From: Parabacteroides sp. | Lineage (GTDB): Bacteria; Bacteroidota; Bacteroidia; Bacteroidales; Tannerellaceae | Assembly (NCBI GenBank): GCA_022775005.1 | Contig: JALFJR010000047.1 | Coordinates: 1-64,000, forward strand | Direction: 5' to 3' | DNA: 64,000 nucleotides | Shown here: piece after piece, positions 1 through 9,100 of the stretch | How positions within the stretch are numbered: the stretch's first letter is position 1 | Layout of the letters: the number at the start of each line of letters is the position of its first letter | Translations under genes and position numbers: made by a program | Notes under the pieces: model-generated | Told to the model about the DNA's origin: nothing | Seen by the model: only the letters and a program-made list of their open reading frames with translations | Databases searched by the model: none

Positions 1-228
1 GTTCGGGAACACGCAGGAAAGGCTATTTCTTATCAGTTCCCGTTCGGGAACACGCAGGAAAGGCCATTTCTTATCAGTTCCCGTTCGGGAACACGCAGGA
101 AAGGCCATTTCTTATCAGTTCCCGTTCGGGAACACGCAGGAAAGGCCATTTCTTATCAGTTCCCGTTCGGAGACACGCAGGAAAGGCCATTTCTTATCAG
201 TTCCCGTTCGGGAACACGCAGGAAAGGC
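1..228. repeat. 41-bp tandem repeat array (about 5.6 copies)
   Basis: Units start at 1, 42, 83, 124, 165 and 206, and the last breaks off after 23 bases. The units are almost identical: the first has a T for C in its middle, and the fifth begins GTTCGGAGAC instead of GTTCGGGAAC. Each junction reads GTTCCCGTTCGGGAAC, a 6-bp stem with a GTTC loop, so the array can form a row of small hairpins. The period is not a multiple of three and there are no variable spacers, so it is neither a coding repeat nor a CRISPR array. It may continue to the left of the window. Confidence 0.95.
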
Positions 229-281
229 GTTCCGCTCCATGGTTTTTGTAGGGAAAGAGGCTGATGTTGGTTTATTTTCAG

Positions 282-289
282 TAGTTTTG
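282..289 (+). promoter_or_regulatory. Putative promoter (-7 box TAGTTTTG)
   Basis: TAGTTTTG matches the Bacteroidetes -7 consensus TAnnTTTG. It lies 70 bases upstream of the M28 peptidase start at 360. No clear -33 TTTG sits at the usual distance. The implied transcript would begin just before the hairpin at 297-331. Confidence 0.5.
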
Positions 290-296
290 CCGAGGT

Positions 297-331
297 GGAA
301 ACCCAAAGATGCCTGTTTGGCATCTGTTTCC
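297..331 (+). promoter_or_regulatory. 5' leader stem-loop
   Basis: GGAAAC (297-302) pairs with GTTTCC (326-331), and GATGCC (308-313) pairs with GGCATC (319-324) around a TGTTT loop. The structure would lie at the very 5' end of the peptidase mRNA. It also makes an earlier in-frame ATG at 309 an unlikely start. It may protect the transcript; no ligand-binding class was recognised. Confidence 0.45.
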
Positions 332-359
332 AACAAACAACATAACAACTTATAAGTAT

Positions 360-1865
360 ATGAGAAAGAAAATCTTTTTAGGCACATGTGCGGCCATCCT
401 CTCGCTGACGATGGCCACGGCGGAGGCGCAGCCCCGCATGCAGGAGAAACTGACGGAGGAGGAGCAGCTGCTCGATGCGATGCACCGCACGATTACCTCC
501 GAGAAACTGTTTGGCTACGTGAAACAGCTTTCCGACCCCGCTTTAGAGGGGCGTTTGGCCGGCTCGCTGGGCATGGCTAAGGCGGTGGAGATCGTGAAGG
601 GCTATTATGAGGAATGGGGCTTGAAGCCGGTTGGCGATAAGGGCGATTACATCCAGGAGTTTCCGCATCCCTGCGTGGAGATCCAGCCGGGCAGCACGAT
701 GGAGATCCTGATCCCTACGCCGGGCGCGAAGAAGGGCGAGAAGGTCTGGATCCGCAAAGGCTATGACTGGGCAGATGGTTGGTTTGCCGGAGGCATGTCG
801 GGCAATGGCGACGTGGAGGCGGATGTGGTTTATTGCGGTTTTGGCGTGACTGCCCCGGAGTTGGGCTATGATGACTATAAAGGGATCGACGTGAAGGGCA
901 AGATCGTCTTGGTAGAGGGCGAGACCCCCAACCGCAGCCGCGAGCCGGAGGACATCGCTAAGTGGTATCACCACACGCTGCATCAGACGAAGCTCAACAA
1001 CGCTTTCGAACATGGCGCCATCGGCCTGCTCTATAAGTGGGTGCCGGGTCCGAATGCCCCCTACAACGAGGGGTTTGTCTATTGCCACGTGACCGATACG
1101 GTGGTGAACGACCTCTTCCGGGGCACGGGAAAAACCTATGCGGAGACGGTGAAGCAGATTTATGAGACGCAGAAACCGGCCTCCTTCGCGATGGGCAAGC
1201 GGGCGCATATCCGCATGAATGCCACCTATAACCCGAAAGCGACCGGCAAGAACATTGTCGGCGTAGTAGAAGGCAGCGATCCGGTGTTGAAAAACGAGTA
1301 TATCATCATCTCGGGTCACCTGGATCATCTCGGCATGATCCCCTATCACATCGAGGGAGCGAACGACAACAACTCGGCAACTTCCGTATTATTAGGTGTG
1401 GCGGAGGCGATGGCGAAATCGCCCATCAAGCCGAAGCGCAGCGTGTTGTTCCTCAGCATTGATGGCGAGGAGGCCGGCTTGACCGGTAGCACCTACTACA
1501 CGAAGCACCCGATCTTCCCGCAGGAGAAGGTTAAGGCGGTGATCAACCTGGAGCAGGTAGGCGCAGGCGAGCGTATCGTGACGAGCTACAACTATAAATA
1601 TCCGGAGTTGGCAGAGGTGGCCGCCGCGGCGAACGACAAATACATCCATCGCAAGTTGATGAAGTGGGAGAACCGTTACCTCACCCGTCCCCGCACGGAT
1701 GGCGCAGTCTTCATGCAAGCAGGCTATCCCTGCATGGATTATCGGGCAGCCGGCGCCGGTTTCTATCATCACCCGAAAGACAACACCTCCACCATCAACC
1801 CGGAGATCCTGCAAGCCGAGGCCGAATGGCTCTTCTGGACAGCGATAATGTTGGGGGATAAATAA
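360..1865 (+). CDS. Secreted M28-family zinc peptidase with PA-type insert
   Basis: This encodes a 501-residue exported metallopeptidase, probably an aminopeptidase or carboxypeptidase acting in the periplasm or outside the cell. The start at 360 gives a clean signal peptide (MRKKIFLG...TAEAQ); an upstream in-frame ATG at 309 would put 17 residues before it. The M28 metal-site motifs are visible: HLDH (H320, D322), GANDN (D336), GEE (E370, E371) and a late Tyr-His-His near the C-terminus. The region between the signal and the catalytic core, about 130-290, resembles a protease-associated insert. The fourth ligand position reads NLEQ, where many relatives have NLDx. A second M28 protein lies at 58753-60360. 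Family assignment is firm; the substrate is unknown. Confidence 0.88.
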   Translation: MRKKIFLGTCAAILSLTMATAEAQPRMQEKLTEEEQLLDAMHRTITSEKLFGYVKQLSDPALEGRLAGSLGMAKAVEIVKGYYEEWGLKPVGDKGDYIQEFPHPCVEIQPGSTMEILIPTPGAKKGEKVWIRKGYDWADGWFAGGMSGNGDVEADVVYCGFGVTAPELGYDDYKGIDVKGKIVLVEGETPNRSREPEDIAKWYHHTLHQTKLNNAFEHGAIGLLYKWVPGPNAPYNEGFVYCHVTDTVVNDLFRGTGKTYAETVKQIYETQKPASFAMGKRAHIRMNATYNPKATGKNIVGVVEGSDPVLKNEYIIISGHLDHLGMIPYHIEGANDNNSATSVLLGVAEAMAKSPIKPKRSVLFLSIDGEEAGLTGSTYYTKHPIFPQEKVKAVINLEQVGAGERIVTSYNYKYPELAEVAAAANDKYIHRKLMKWENRYLTRPRTDGAVFMQAGYPCMDYRAAGAGFYHHPKDNTSTINPEILQAEAEWLFWTAIMLGDK

Positions 1866-1894
1866 CGTAAAAAATGGATACGCATACACGCCCA

Positions 1895-2542
1895 TCAGAT
1901 ATAATACTCCACCAGCTCTACCCAGCCCGCCTTGAGGGCATATTTGGTGGCCTCATACACGTTGTTCACCTGCAGCTTGCGGAAGATATTCTTCTTGTGG
2001 GTGATGATGGTGTGGGCACTGGAGCTACGCAGGGCGGCGATCTCCTTCACGCTCTTGCCGGAGGCAATCAGCCGCAAGACCTCCCGCTCGGTAGGGGTTA
2101 ATGCCTCCACCTCCTTGGGTTGCGGATGACTGCGCAGGAGCCCCTCTATGGCGCGACAGTGATAGGGCTTCCCCGAGAGGGCAGTGGCCAAGGCGGCCCG
2201 GATCTCCTCGGCCGCACTTTCCTTCAGCAGGAGGCTAAAGGCCGGCTCAAAGCTAAGCCGACGAATCAGCGGTTCGCCCAGCTCCGCGGAGAAGAGAATC
2301 CAATGCACGGCGGGATAGCGCTTGTTGATCACCAGCAGCTCGTCCACCTCCCGGAAGTCGCACAGCGTATAGTCGAGGATCACGACCGAGGTTTTCCCCT
2401 CGCTCAGCACCTTCAGCAGCGCACGCTTATCCGCCACCTCGCGGATCAACGCATCCGAGTAGGTCTGGCGAATCACCCAGCGCAAGCCCACCTGCGTGAT
2501 GAACTGGTTATCCGCTAACAGGAATATGTGTTCGGTCGGCAT
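1895..2542 (-). CDS. LuxR/NarL-type response regulator
   Basis: A 215-residue two-domain regulator. The N-terminal receiver domain (about 1-120) keeps the phospho-acceptor Asp in VVILDYT, the Ser in ILFSAEL and the Lys in LLLKES. The first acidic pair is reduced to one residue (LADNQ instead of DD). The C-terminal helix-turn-helix (about 145-210) has the LuxR signature LTPTEREVLRLIASG followed by SVKEIA and the THKKNIFRKL recognition helix. It lies 14 nt downstream of cysK on the same strand, so the two are probably cotranscribed. No histidine kinase gene lies nearby, so the partner and regulon are unknown. Confidence 0.85.
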   Translation of the reverse strand: MPTEHIFLLADNQFITQVGLRWVIRQTYSDALIREVADKRALLKVLSEGKTSVVILDYTLCDFREVDELLVINKRYPAVHWILFSAELGEPLIRRLSFEPAFSLLLKESAAEEIRAALATALSGKPYHCRAIEGLLRSHPQPKEVEALTPTEREVLRLIASGKSVKEIAALRSSSAHTIITHKKNIFRKLQVNNVYEATKYALKAGWVELVEYYI

Positions 2543-2556
2543 ACGCTCAACCTATA

Positions 2557-3504
2557 TTATAACGGATATTCCTCGAAGGCATACAAAACGGTGGAGAGGT
2601 AACGCTCGCCGGTGTCGGGCAGCAGGGCGACGATGGTCTTGCCCTTGTTCTCCTCCTGCTTCGCCAACTGGATAGCCGCATGGACAGCCGCGCCCGCTGA
2701 GATACCCACTAGCAGCCCCTCGTGCTTCGCCAGGAGGCGAGACGCCCGGATGGCCTCGTCGTCCTTCACGGAGATCACCTGATCGACCGCTGACGCATCA
2801 AAGTTTTTGGGTACAAACCCCGCGCCAATGCCCTGAATCTTGTGCGGACCCGGGTTGCCTCCAGCCAGCACGGGAGATCCCGCCGGCTCCACACCTATCG
2901 CTTTCAGCAGCGGGTTGTGTTTTTTCAGCCCTCTCGCCGTGCCGCTCAGCGTGCCACTTGTGCCTACGCCGGCCACAAAATAATCCACTACGCCGTCGGT
3001 GTCTTGCCAAACCTCCTCGGCGGTTGTCCGCTCATGGATAGCGGGGTTAGCGGGGTTCTCAAACTGCTGCGGGATGATCGCGCCCGGATGCTGTTCTTTC
3101 AGCTCATTAGCCTTCCGGATTGCCCCCTTCATACCCTCTGCTCCCGGGGTCAAGACCAGCGTAGCCCCCAAGGCTTTCAGCAGGTTCTGCCGCTCTACGC
3201 TCATGGTCTCGGGCATCGTCAGGATCAGCTTATAGCCCTTCACGGAGGCTACCCAAGCCAAGCCGATACCGGTGTTGCCACTCGTAGGCTCAATAATCAC
3301 CGCCCCGGGCTTCAACAACCCCTTTGCCTCCGCATCCTCGATCATGGCCAAGGCGATGCGGTCTTTCACGCTCCCGCCGGGGTTGAAATACTCCACCTTC
3401 GCGATCAATCTTGCCTGTAACTGCTCAACTTTTTCTATTTGTTTTAATTCCACCAAGGGCGTATGGCCAATCAAGGCGGTCAAATTGTCATAAATCCGTG
3501 CCAT
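2557..3504 (-). CDS. cysK: Cysteine synthase A (O-acetylserine sulfhydrylase)
   Basis: A 315-residue PLP enzyme that makes L-cysteine from O-acetylserine and sulfide in the cytoplasm. The PLP lysine is K47 in NPGGSVKDR. The substrate-binding loop PTSGNTGIG and the phosphate-binding [11 protein letters not shown] are present, as is the late GISAGAA motif. Length and motif order are those of CysK rather than of cystathionine beta-synthase, since no CBS domains follow. It leads a probable two-gene unit with the LuxR-type regulator. Its promoter would diverge from that of the TonB-dependent receptor. Confidence 0.95.
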   Translation of the reverse strand: MARIYDNLTALIGHTPLVELKQIEKVEQLQARLIAKVEYFNPGGSVKDRIALAMIEDAEAKGLLKPGAVIIEPTSGNTGIGLAWVASVKGYKLILTMPETMSVERQNLLKALGATLVLTPGAEGMKGAIRKANELKEQHPGAIIPQQFENPANPAIHERTTAEEVWQDTDGVVDYFVAGVGTSGTLSGTARGLKKHNPLLKAIGVEPAGSPVLAGGNPGPHKIQGIGAGFVPKNFDASAVDQVISVKDDEAIRASRLLAKHEGLLVGISAGAAVHAAIQLAKQEENKGKTIVALLPDTGERYLSTVLYAFEEYPL

Positions 3505-3537
3505 AATGCTATTGTATTTAAATTAACTTTCTGATCG

Positions 3538-3545
3538 CGAAAATA
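3538..3545 (-). promoter_or_regulatory. Putative cysK promoter (-7 box TATTTTCG)
   Basis: On the minus strand TATTTTCG approximates the Bacteroidetes -7 box and lies about 34 nt upstream of the cysK start. No well-spaced -33 element is seen. Confidence 0.4.
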
Positions 3546-3633
3546 GCGGGTTTGCGAGCGACACACAATACCACAAATGAGGTATATACACAGAAAATAT
3601 ACCTATTCTTCATCCATACATAGAAATAGTTCG

Positions 3634-3641
3634 TATCTTCG
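3634..3641 (+). promoter_or_regulatory. Putative promoter of the receptor-NRPS operon (TATCTTCG)
   Basis: TATCTTCG fits the variant TAnnTTCG of the Bacteroidetes -7 box seen several times in this window. It lies 38 nt upstream of the receptor start at 3680. No Fur-box-like palindrome was recognised next to it. Confidence 0.5.
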
Positions 3642-3679
3642 CTGTGGAAAATCCCCCGATTTATCATGAACTCATATAA

Positions 3680-6103
3680 ATGAAGAAAAAATACATGCAA
3701 GCTATTCGGCACATCATACGTCTTCTTTTCTTTCTGTTGGCTTTGCTGTGCGCCACGGCGGGGCAGGCCCAAGAGGAGGTAACCAACCAGTCCTCATACG
3801 AGGAGGCTGAGAAGGAATTTCAGATCGGCCACATAGACCAAGCCATCCAACTACTTGATCAGCATATCAATAGCTACGAGGGCACGCTGTTAGTCAGTGC
3901 CTATCGCCTGTTGGCCCTCTGCCACTTGGCGCAAGACAATCAGCAGAAAGCCACACAATATGTAAGCCTGCTGTTGAAAGAGAATCCCTATTATAGCAGC
4001 ACGCTCAACGATCCTGAGCGTTTCGCCGACATGATACGCGCTCAGCGGAGCGGAAAGGTGACGCTGGTGACCGCCTCTCATCAGGCCGAGACCTTGGAGG
4101 AGGCCCCCGTGCCTGTCACGATCATTACTGAGGAGATGATCAGGGCCATTCACGCACGTGACCTGCGGGATGTGCTGTGCGCTTATGTGCCGGGCATGAC
4201 CCCGGTGGAGGGAGAGGAGGCCAACCTCAGTATGCGAGGCATCAACGCTTACTCGCAAGAGAATATCCTGATCTTGCTCAATGGCCATCGCCTCAACAGC
4301 CGCAGCACCAACAGCGAGTCGCCCGACTATCGCATCAATTTGGAGAAGCTGAAACAGATAGAGGTGCTTCGTGGTCCCGCCTCCTCCCTGTATGGAAATG
4401 TGGCCTTGACCGCCGTGGTCAACCTGATCACCAAGGAGGGACGTGACGTGGATGGATTGGAATTTGGCGCTGGATATGGATCAGGCGATGCCTTCAAAAG
4501 CTATGTGTTATTTGGAAAAAGACTGGTGGAGAGCGACCTATTCATTTGGGCAGGGCTTTACTCGGCTAACGGTTATAAGCACACGATCGGTAAGGATAGC
4601 CCTTACGCCTACGGCTTAGTTCCCCGAGACGGCTATCTCTATGTGGATGGTTACAACCGTAAACCCGCCTACGATTTTGGATTTACCTATCAGTGGAACA
4701 AGTGGAAATTCATGTTCAACCAGCAACACAGCAAGCGTACCTTTGCCTATACGAACATGTATTTTGTCTCCACCTACGACAATCACAAGTATGACGACAT
4801 CAATGGCCAACGGCCAGGACGTAGCACTGAGACCACCCGAGGTGATTTTCAATTTAACTCCCACATTGGCAAGGTGGAGGTGCAGGCCTCCGCTTTCGTG
4901 GATTTTGAGCGAACGAATATCTACAGTATTTTGGGCGACTCTATCCCCGATTACGCAGCTGAAATAGAGTTTCCCATCTTAGAGGATGAGGGGATAACTT
5001 CGCCTATCTACGCCTCAAAGGGTGTCTTCTTAAACCAGACCTTCCAAGACATCACGTTAGGAGGCGACTGCAAGTTCTTCTACAATTACCAAAAAGGAGG
5101 TTCTCACGGCAACCTGTTATGGGGTATTCAGTATGAAAATTTTTACTCCTTTTATAATGACCTTACTTTTGGCGACCATTTCAACCGTACGTTGCTCAAC
5201 CTGCGCAATGATCGCAACCTCAGCTACAAGAATGGTTCGGAGGATAATTTCTCTTTGTTCGCTCAATGGAAACATGCGCTATCCTCACAGTGGATCTGGA
5301 ATGCCGGTTTGCGCTATGACTTCAAGCATAGATATGACAATCATAATATCAATGTGCTCTCGCCACGTCTTTCACTGATCTATCTGCCCAATAGCCGTTG
5401 GAATATGAAACTCTCTTATGCCCGTTCTTTCGTGGATGCCCCCTATTTCTATCGGGTCTCCACAACCAGCTATCCGGGAGCAGAGAATCTAAATCCACAA
5501 TATTTCAATAGCTTGCAGCTCTCTTCCTCTATTGACTTTATACCCAAAAAACTTACTTACGAGGCCAATCTATTCTACAATGTGGCAACCGATGTCATTA
5601 CATTGACTGAGTCTGGCTATGACAATGCAGGAACAGTCAAGACATTAGGTTTGGAGCAGGTCCTCCGCTATCAACAAAAAGATTTCAATCTGTATGCCAG
5701 CGCAACCTATCAGCCTGCCCTCAGTGTGGAATATGTGTATAGCGTAGGAAATAGTAATAAGGTACACAACACACCGGAATTTATCTTCCAATTAGTCACA
5801 GCGAAAGAGCTGAATTTCGTAAAAAATTTGTGGCTGAATCTTCATCTGAGCTACCGCTCCAACCAACCTGCCCCGTATGGGAGTATCATGGTGTTCAAAG
5901 ATGGTGATTTTTATACGGACGATTATTTCGTCATTAAAGGATACCTATTGGCAAACCTCGGTTTACGCTATTCATTCAAATGGTTTAGCGTAGAGGCTTC
6001 TTGCTATAATTTATTGAATCATAAATATCTGTTAGGTGGTGATCGAGTTCCTGTTCCACAAGCAGGTCGTATGTTCTTAGGAACACTTCATTTTAAACTC
6101 TAA
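3680..6103 (+). CDS. TonB-dependent outer-membrane receptor with N-terminal TPR-like region
   Basis: An 807-residue outer-membrane receptor. After a signal peptide (about 1-30, ending GQAQ) comes a helical region, about 35-115 (YEEAEKEFQIGHIDQAI, then YRLLALCHLAQ), that resembles tetratricopeptide repeats. Next is a plug domain starting near residue 140 (EEAPVPVTIITEEMI) with LRDVLCAYVPGM, LNGHR and EVLRGPASSLYG, followed by a long beta-barrel that ends in the aromatic GTLHFKL. Most Bacteroidetes SusC-type receptors have a carboxypeptidase-like domain in this N-terminal position, and no SusD gene follows here, so it is not a SusCD glycan system. The NRPS gene begins 12 nt after the stop. This strongly suggests one operon and import of the NRPS product or a complex of it, but no substrate can be read from the sequence. 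Confidence 0.9.
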   Translation: MKKKYMQAIRHIIRLLFFLLALLCATAGQAQEEVTNQSSYEEAEKEFQIGHIDQAIQLLDQHINSYEGTLLVSAYRLLALCHLAQDNQQKATQYVSLLLKENPYYSSTLNDPERFADMIRAQRSGKVTLVTASHQAETLEEAPVPVTIITEEMIRAIHARDLRDVLCAYVPGMTPVEGEEANLSMRGINAYSQENILILLNGHRLNSRSTNSESPDYRINLEKLKQIEVLRGPASSLYGNVALTAVVNLITKEGRDVDGLEFGAGYGSGDAFKSYVLFGKRLVESDLFIWAGLYSANGYKHTIGKDSPYAYGLVPRDGYLYVDGYNRKPAYDFGFTYQWNKWKFMFNQQHSKRTFAYTNMYFVSTYDNHKYDDINGQRPGRSTETTRGDFQFNSHIGKVEVQASAFVDFERTNIYSILGDSIPDYAAEIEFPILEDEGITSPIYASKGVFLNQTFQDITLGGDCKFFYNYQKGGSHGNLLWGIQYENFYSFYNDLTFGDHFNRTLLNLRNDRNLSYKNGSEDNFSLFAQWKHALSSQWIWNAGLRYDFKHRYDNHNINVLSPRLSLIYLPNSRWNMKLSYARSFVDAPYFYRVSTTSYPGAENLNPQYFNSLQLSSSIDFIPKKLTYEANLFYNVATDVITLTESGYDNAGTVKTLGLEQVLRYQQKDFNLYASATYQPALSVEYVYSVGNSNKVHNTPEFIFQLVTAKELNFVKNLWLNLHLSYRSNQPAPYGSIMVFKDGDFYTDDYFVIKGYLLANLGLRYSFKWFSVEASCYNLLNHKYLLGGDRVPVPQAGRMFLGTLHFKL

Positions 6104-6115
6104 ACAAAACAGGGT

Positions 6116-9100
6116 ATGCAACAAGATAGCCAGCAGACAGAGCTCTACTTTGCCGAGAAGCATTTACACCATCCTCAAATAGATGCGCTTTCTCAACAAT
6201 CCATCCCTATGCTTTTTAAGCAGATCGTGGCTCGTAGGGGAGAGGCTATTGCTTTACGGCAAGGCGATCAACGGATAACTTATAAGGAATTAGATCGTCT
6301 AAGCGACCAAGTAGCTCGTTGGGTCGTAGCGCAAGGATTGACCGGAAAAACAATAGGTGTCAGTATGCCACGCAGCCCGGAAGTGGTCATTACCCTTTAT
6401 GGCCTGATGAAAGCAGGAGCTATCTATGTCCCCATCGACGAAGAACATCCTAAAGAGCGTTTGCATTTTATGGCCAAAGATGCCCGCATCTCCGGATGGA
6501 TTACAGCCAAGCCTGTACCGGATGTATTGCACTTTATCCCCAACTGGATGTTCCAAGATATCCTGACTGAATCCGCTGCATTTGCTGATAGGATACTTCC
6601 GGAGATCGCCCCTTCACAATATGCCTATATCCTGTTTACCTCCGGCACTACTGGCCAACCCAAAGGGGTAATTATCCGGCACAATCAAGTAGTCGTGATG
6701 GCTTGGAACACAAAGGAGAATGCCTTCCAACTGCGTGAGGAAGATCGCTTCCTCTCTTTCGCCAGCCTCAACTTTGGTGCTTCTATTGTAGAAATGTTTG
6801 GTGCAACCTTGATCGGTGCACAATTGGTCATGGCTACAGCGCAAGAAAAGAAAGATCCAGAGGCGTTAGTTGCATTGTTAGAACAGGCCGCTATCAGTTA
6901 TATGCTGATTCCTCCTGCCTATTTAGCCTATTGTCCTTATCGAGAACTTCCCGCATTGCACACCATAGTTGTCGCAGGCGAAGCTCCCCAAGCGGAAACA
7001 ATCAGCAGGTGGCAGCAAATCAAACGTATCGTCAATGCGTATGGTTGCACCGAAGATACGGTTCATGCGGTTTGTGGTGTATTAACCCCCGATTGTACGA
7101 CGAATAACGTGGGCTATCCTATCCAAGGGATCTCCTGTTACCTGCTGGATGAGCAACTTCAACCCACTCCATTGGGTGAGATTGGAGAGTTATACATAGG
7201 TGGTCATCAGCTGACAGATGGGTACTTTAATCGTCCGGAGTTAAACCGAGCTAAGTTCATCGACAATCCTTTTGTCTCTCCAGCAGACAAAGCTAAAGGT
7301 TTTAATACACGCCTTTTCAGGACCGGTGACTTGATGCGCAGAGCTGATGATGGCAGCTTGATCTTTGTGGGTCGCAGTGATTTTCAAGTCAAGATCAACG
7401 GCATACGCATCGAGGCAGGCGAGATAGAAACCATTTTGAAACAATGTCCGGAGATTGAGCAGGCTATTGTCATGGCGCAAACACACAAGGGACGCAAGTT
7501 GTTAGTGGCGTATGTGCAATGTGAGCAACCGGAAGCATTGGATCAATCGAAGCTCTTTGCTATTCTGCGTGCGAAATTGCCTGCCTACATGATCCCGGCT
7601 ATCATCATCCCTTTGAAACGGTTTCCCGTCAACCTCAACGGAAAGATAGACCGCCTGCAACTGCCTCAACCTGTGTGGGGAGAAGAAACAGCCGTAGCTT
7701 CCTATTGGGAAAGCGAACTGGAACAGCAATTGGCCACTGAATGGCAAACCTTATTAGGTGCAAAATCGCTCCACAAAGACAGCCATTTCCTACAAGAGGG
7801 AGGAGACTCTATTGCCTTGCTTCAGCTGATTTTGCAACTGAACGAACGCTTTCACCTAGCACTGAGAGCGGCTGATCTCTATGCACATCCCACTTTGGGT
7901 CAGCAAGTGACTCTTATCGAGGAAAGACAACGCATTGCCCCACAAGAATTGGAGATTCCAAGAGCTGATCGAAGTCATTCCATTCCGCTTTCTCCTACCC
8001 AACGAAGCCTTTGGCTGCAATGCGTACAATCACAAGCGGCACAAGATGCCTATAACCAACCCTATCTGATGTCATTAGGCACAGATTTAGAGGTTAAACG
8101 TTTTGAAAAGGCTTGGAATCAACTGGTTGCCCAACAGGAGTCTTTGCGCACTTCACTTATCGTAGATGAGAAAGGTGAACCCCAATTGTATATCCATCCC
8201 TTCAAGCCACAAACTTTATCGCTGACGAGATTACCGGAAGAGGCGTTGCGTGAAGCCATCGACGCTGAGGCTTCTCATCCTTTCCAGCTCTATGGGGAGA
8301 TGCTTTGTCGGGCAAAACTTTATCAAGAGACACAGAGCGGGCACTATTATTGCCTCTTTCTCATTCATCACCTGTTGGTGGATGGCTGGTCATGCGAACA
8401 GGTGTTGGACAAGTCATTACGTCGTTTGTACGCACAACCGACTGATGCAGCTCCACAATTGGCTTATCAATATGCCGATTACGCTTGCTGGAAACAACAG
8501 CAACCTGTCAAAGAAATGACAACGGCCTTTTGGAAGACCTATTTAGCGCCTCATCAAGGGCTGATTCTACCTACCAAACAGGGCACCTCCCTCCATCTGA
8601 CCAATTATCAAGGAGCCACCTTGCGTATGCCTATTCCCGCTACCCTTCGGAAGGCCGCACAACAGGTTTGCCGACAAGAGGCTTGTACCTCTTTTGCGCT
8701 CTTGCTTGCCACCTATATGTTGCTCTTGCGTAAATACAGCGGGCAAGCTGAATTTACCATCGGGTTTCCTTATGCGGATCGTGAGCAAAAAGAGTTTGCG
8801 GAAGTAATCGGTTACTTTGTCTATATGTTACCTATTCGCTATAAGGCAGATTATGAACAGCTCACCTTTAGCGACTTCTTGCACCAAGTGGAACAAGATA
8901 GGCAAAGCTTGACACAACACGTTTTGCCACTTTACCAGATTATGCAAGCGCTGTCCAAAGAGCAACAGGCCAGTCCACTCTTACAAACGACATTTGGTGT
9001 GGAAAATCAGATGCTTTTCCATCCATATATCCAACAAAAGACTACCTCATTTCCCCTCTCCTGCACCATCCTGCAAGGGGAGGAGATCGACGAAGTACTG

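Noticed and set aside
1..228. CRISPR array
   Set aside because: The units follow each other directly with a 41-bp period and no unique spacers, and no cas genes are present.
115..387. Minus-strand reading frame across the tandem repeats
   Set aside because: The period is not a multiple of three, and the frame overlaps the peptidase leader and start. There is no domain or composition typical of a protein.
543..1349. Long minus-strand reading frame antisense to the first M28 gene
   Set aside because: It mirrors a GC-rich gene whose catalytic motifs are clear on the plus strand; the antisense translation is rich in His, Arg and Ala with no recognisable motif.
3680..6103. SusC-type glycan receptor
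   Set aside because: No SusD gene follows, the N-terminal carboxypeptidase-like domain is absent, and the next gene is an NRPS.
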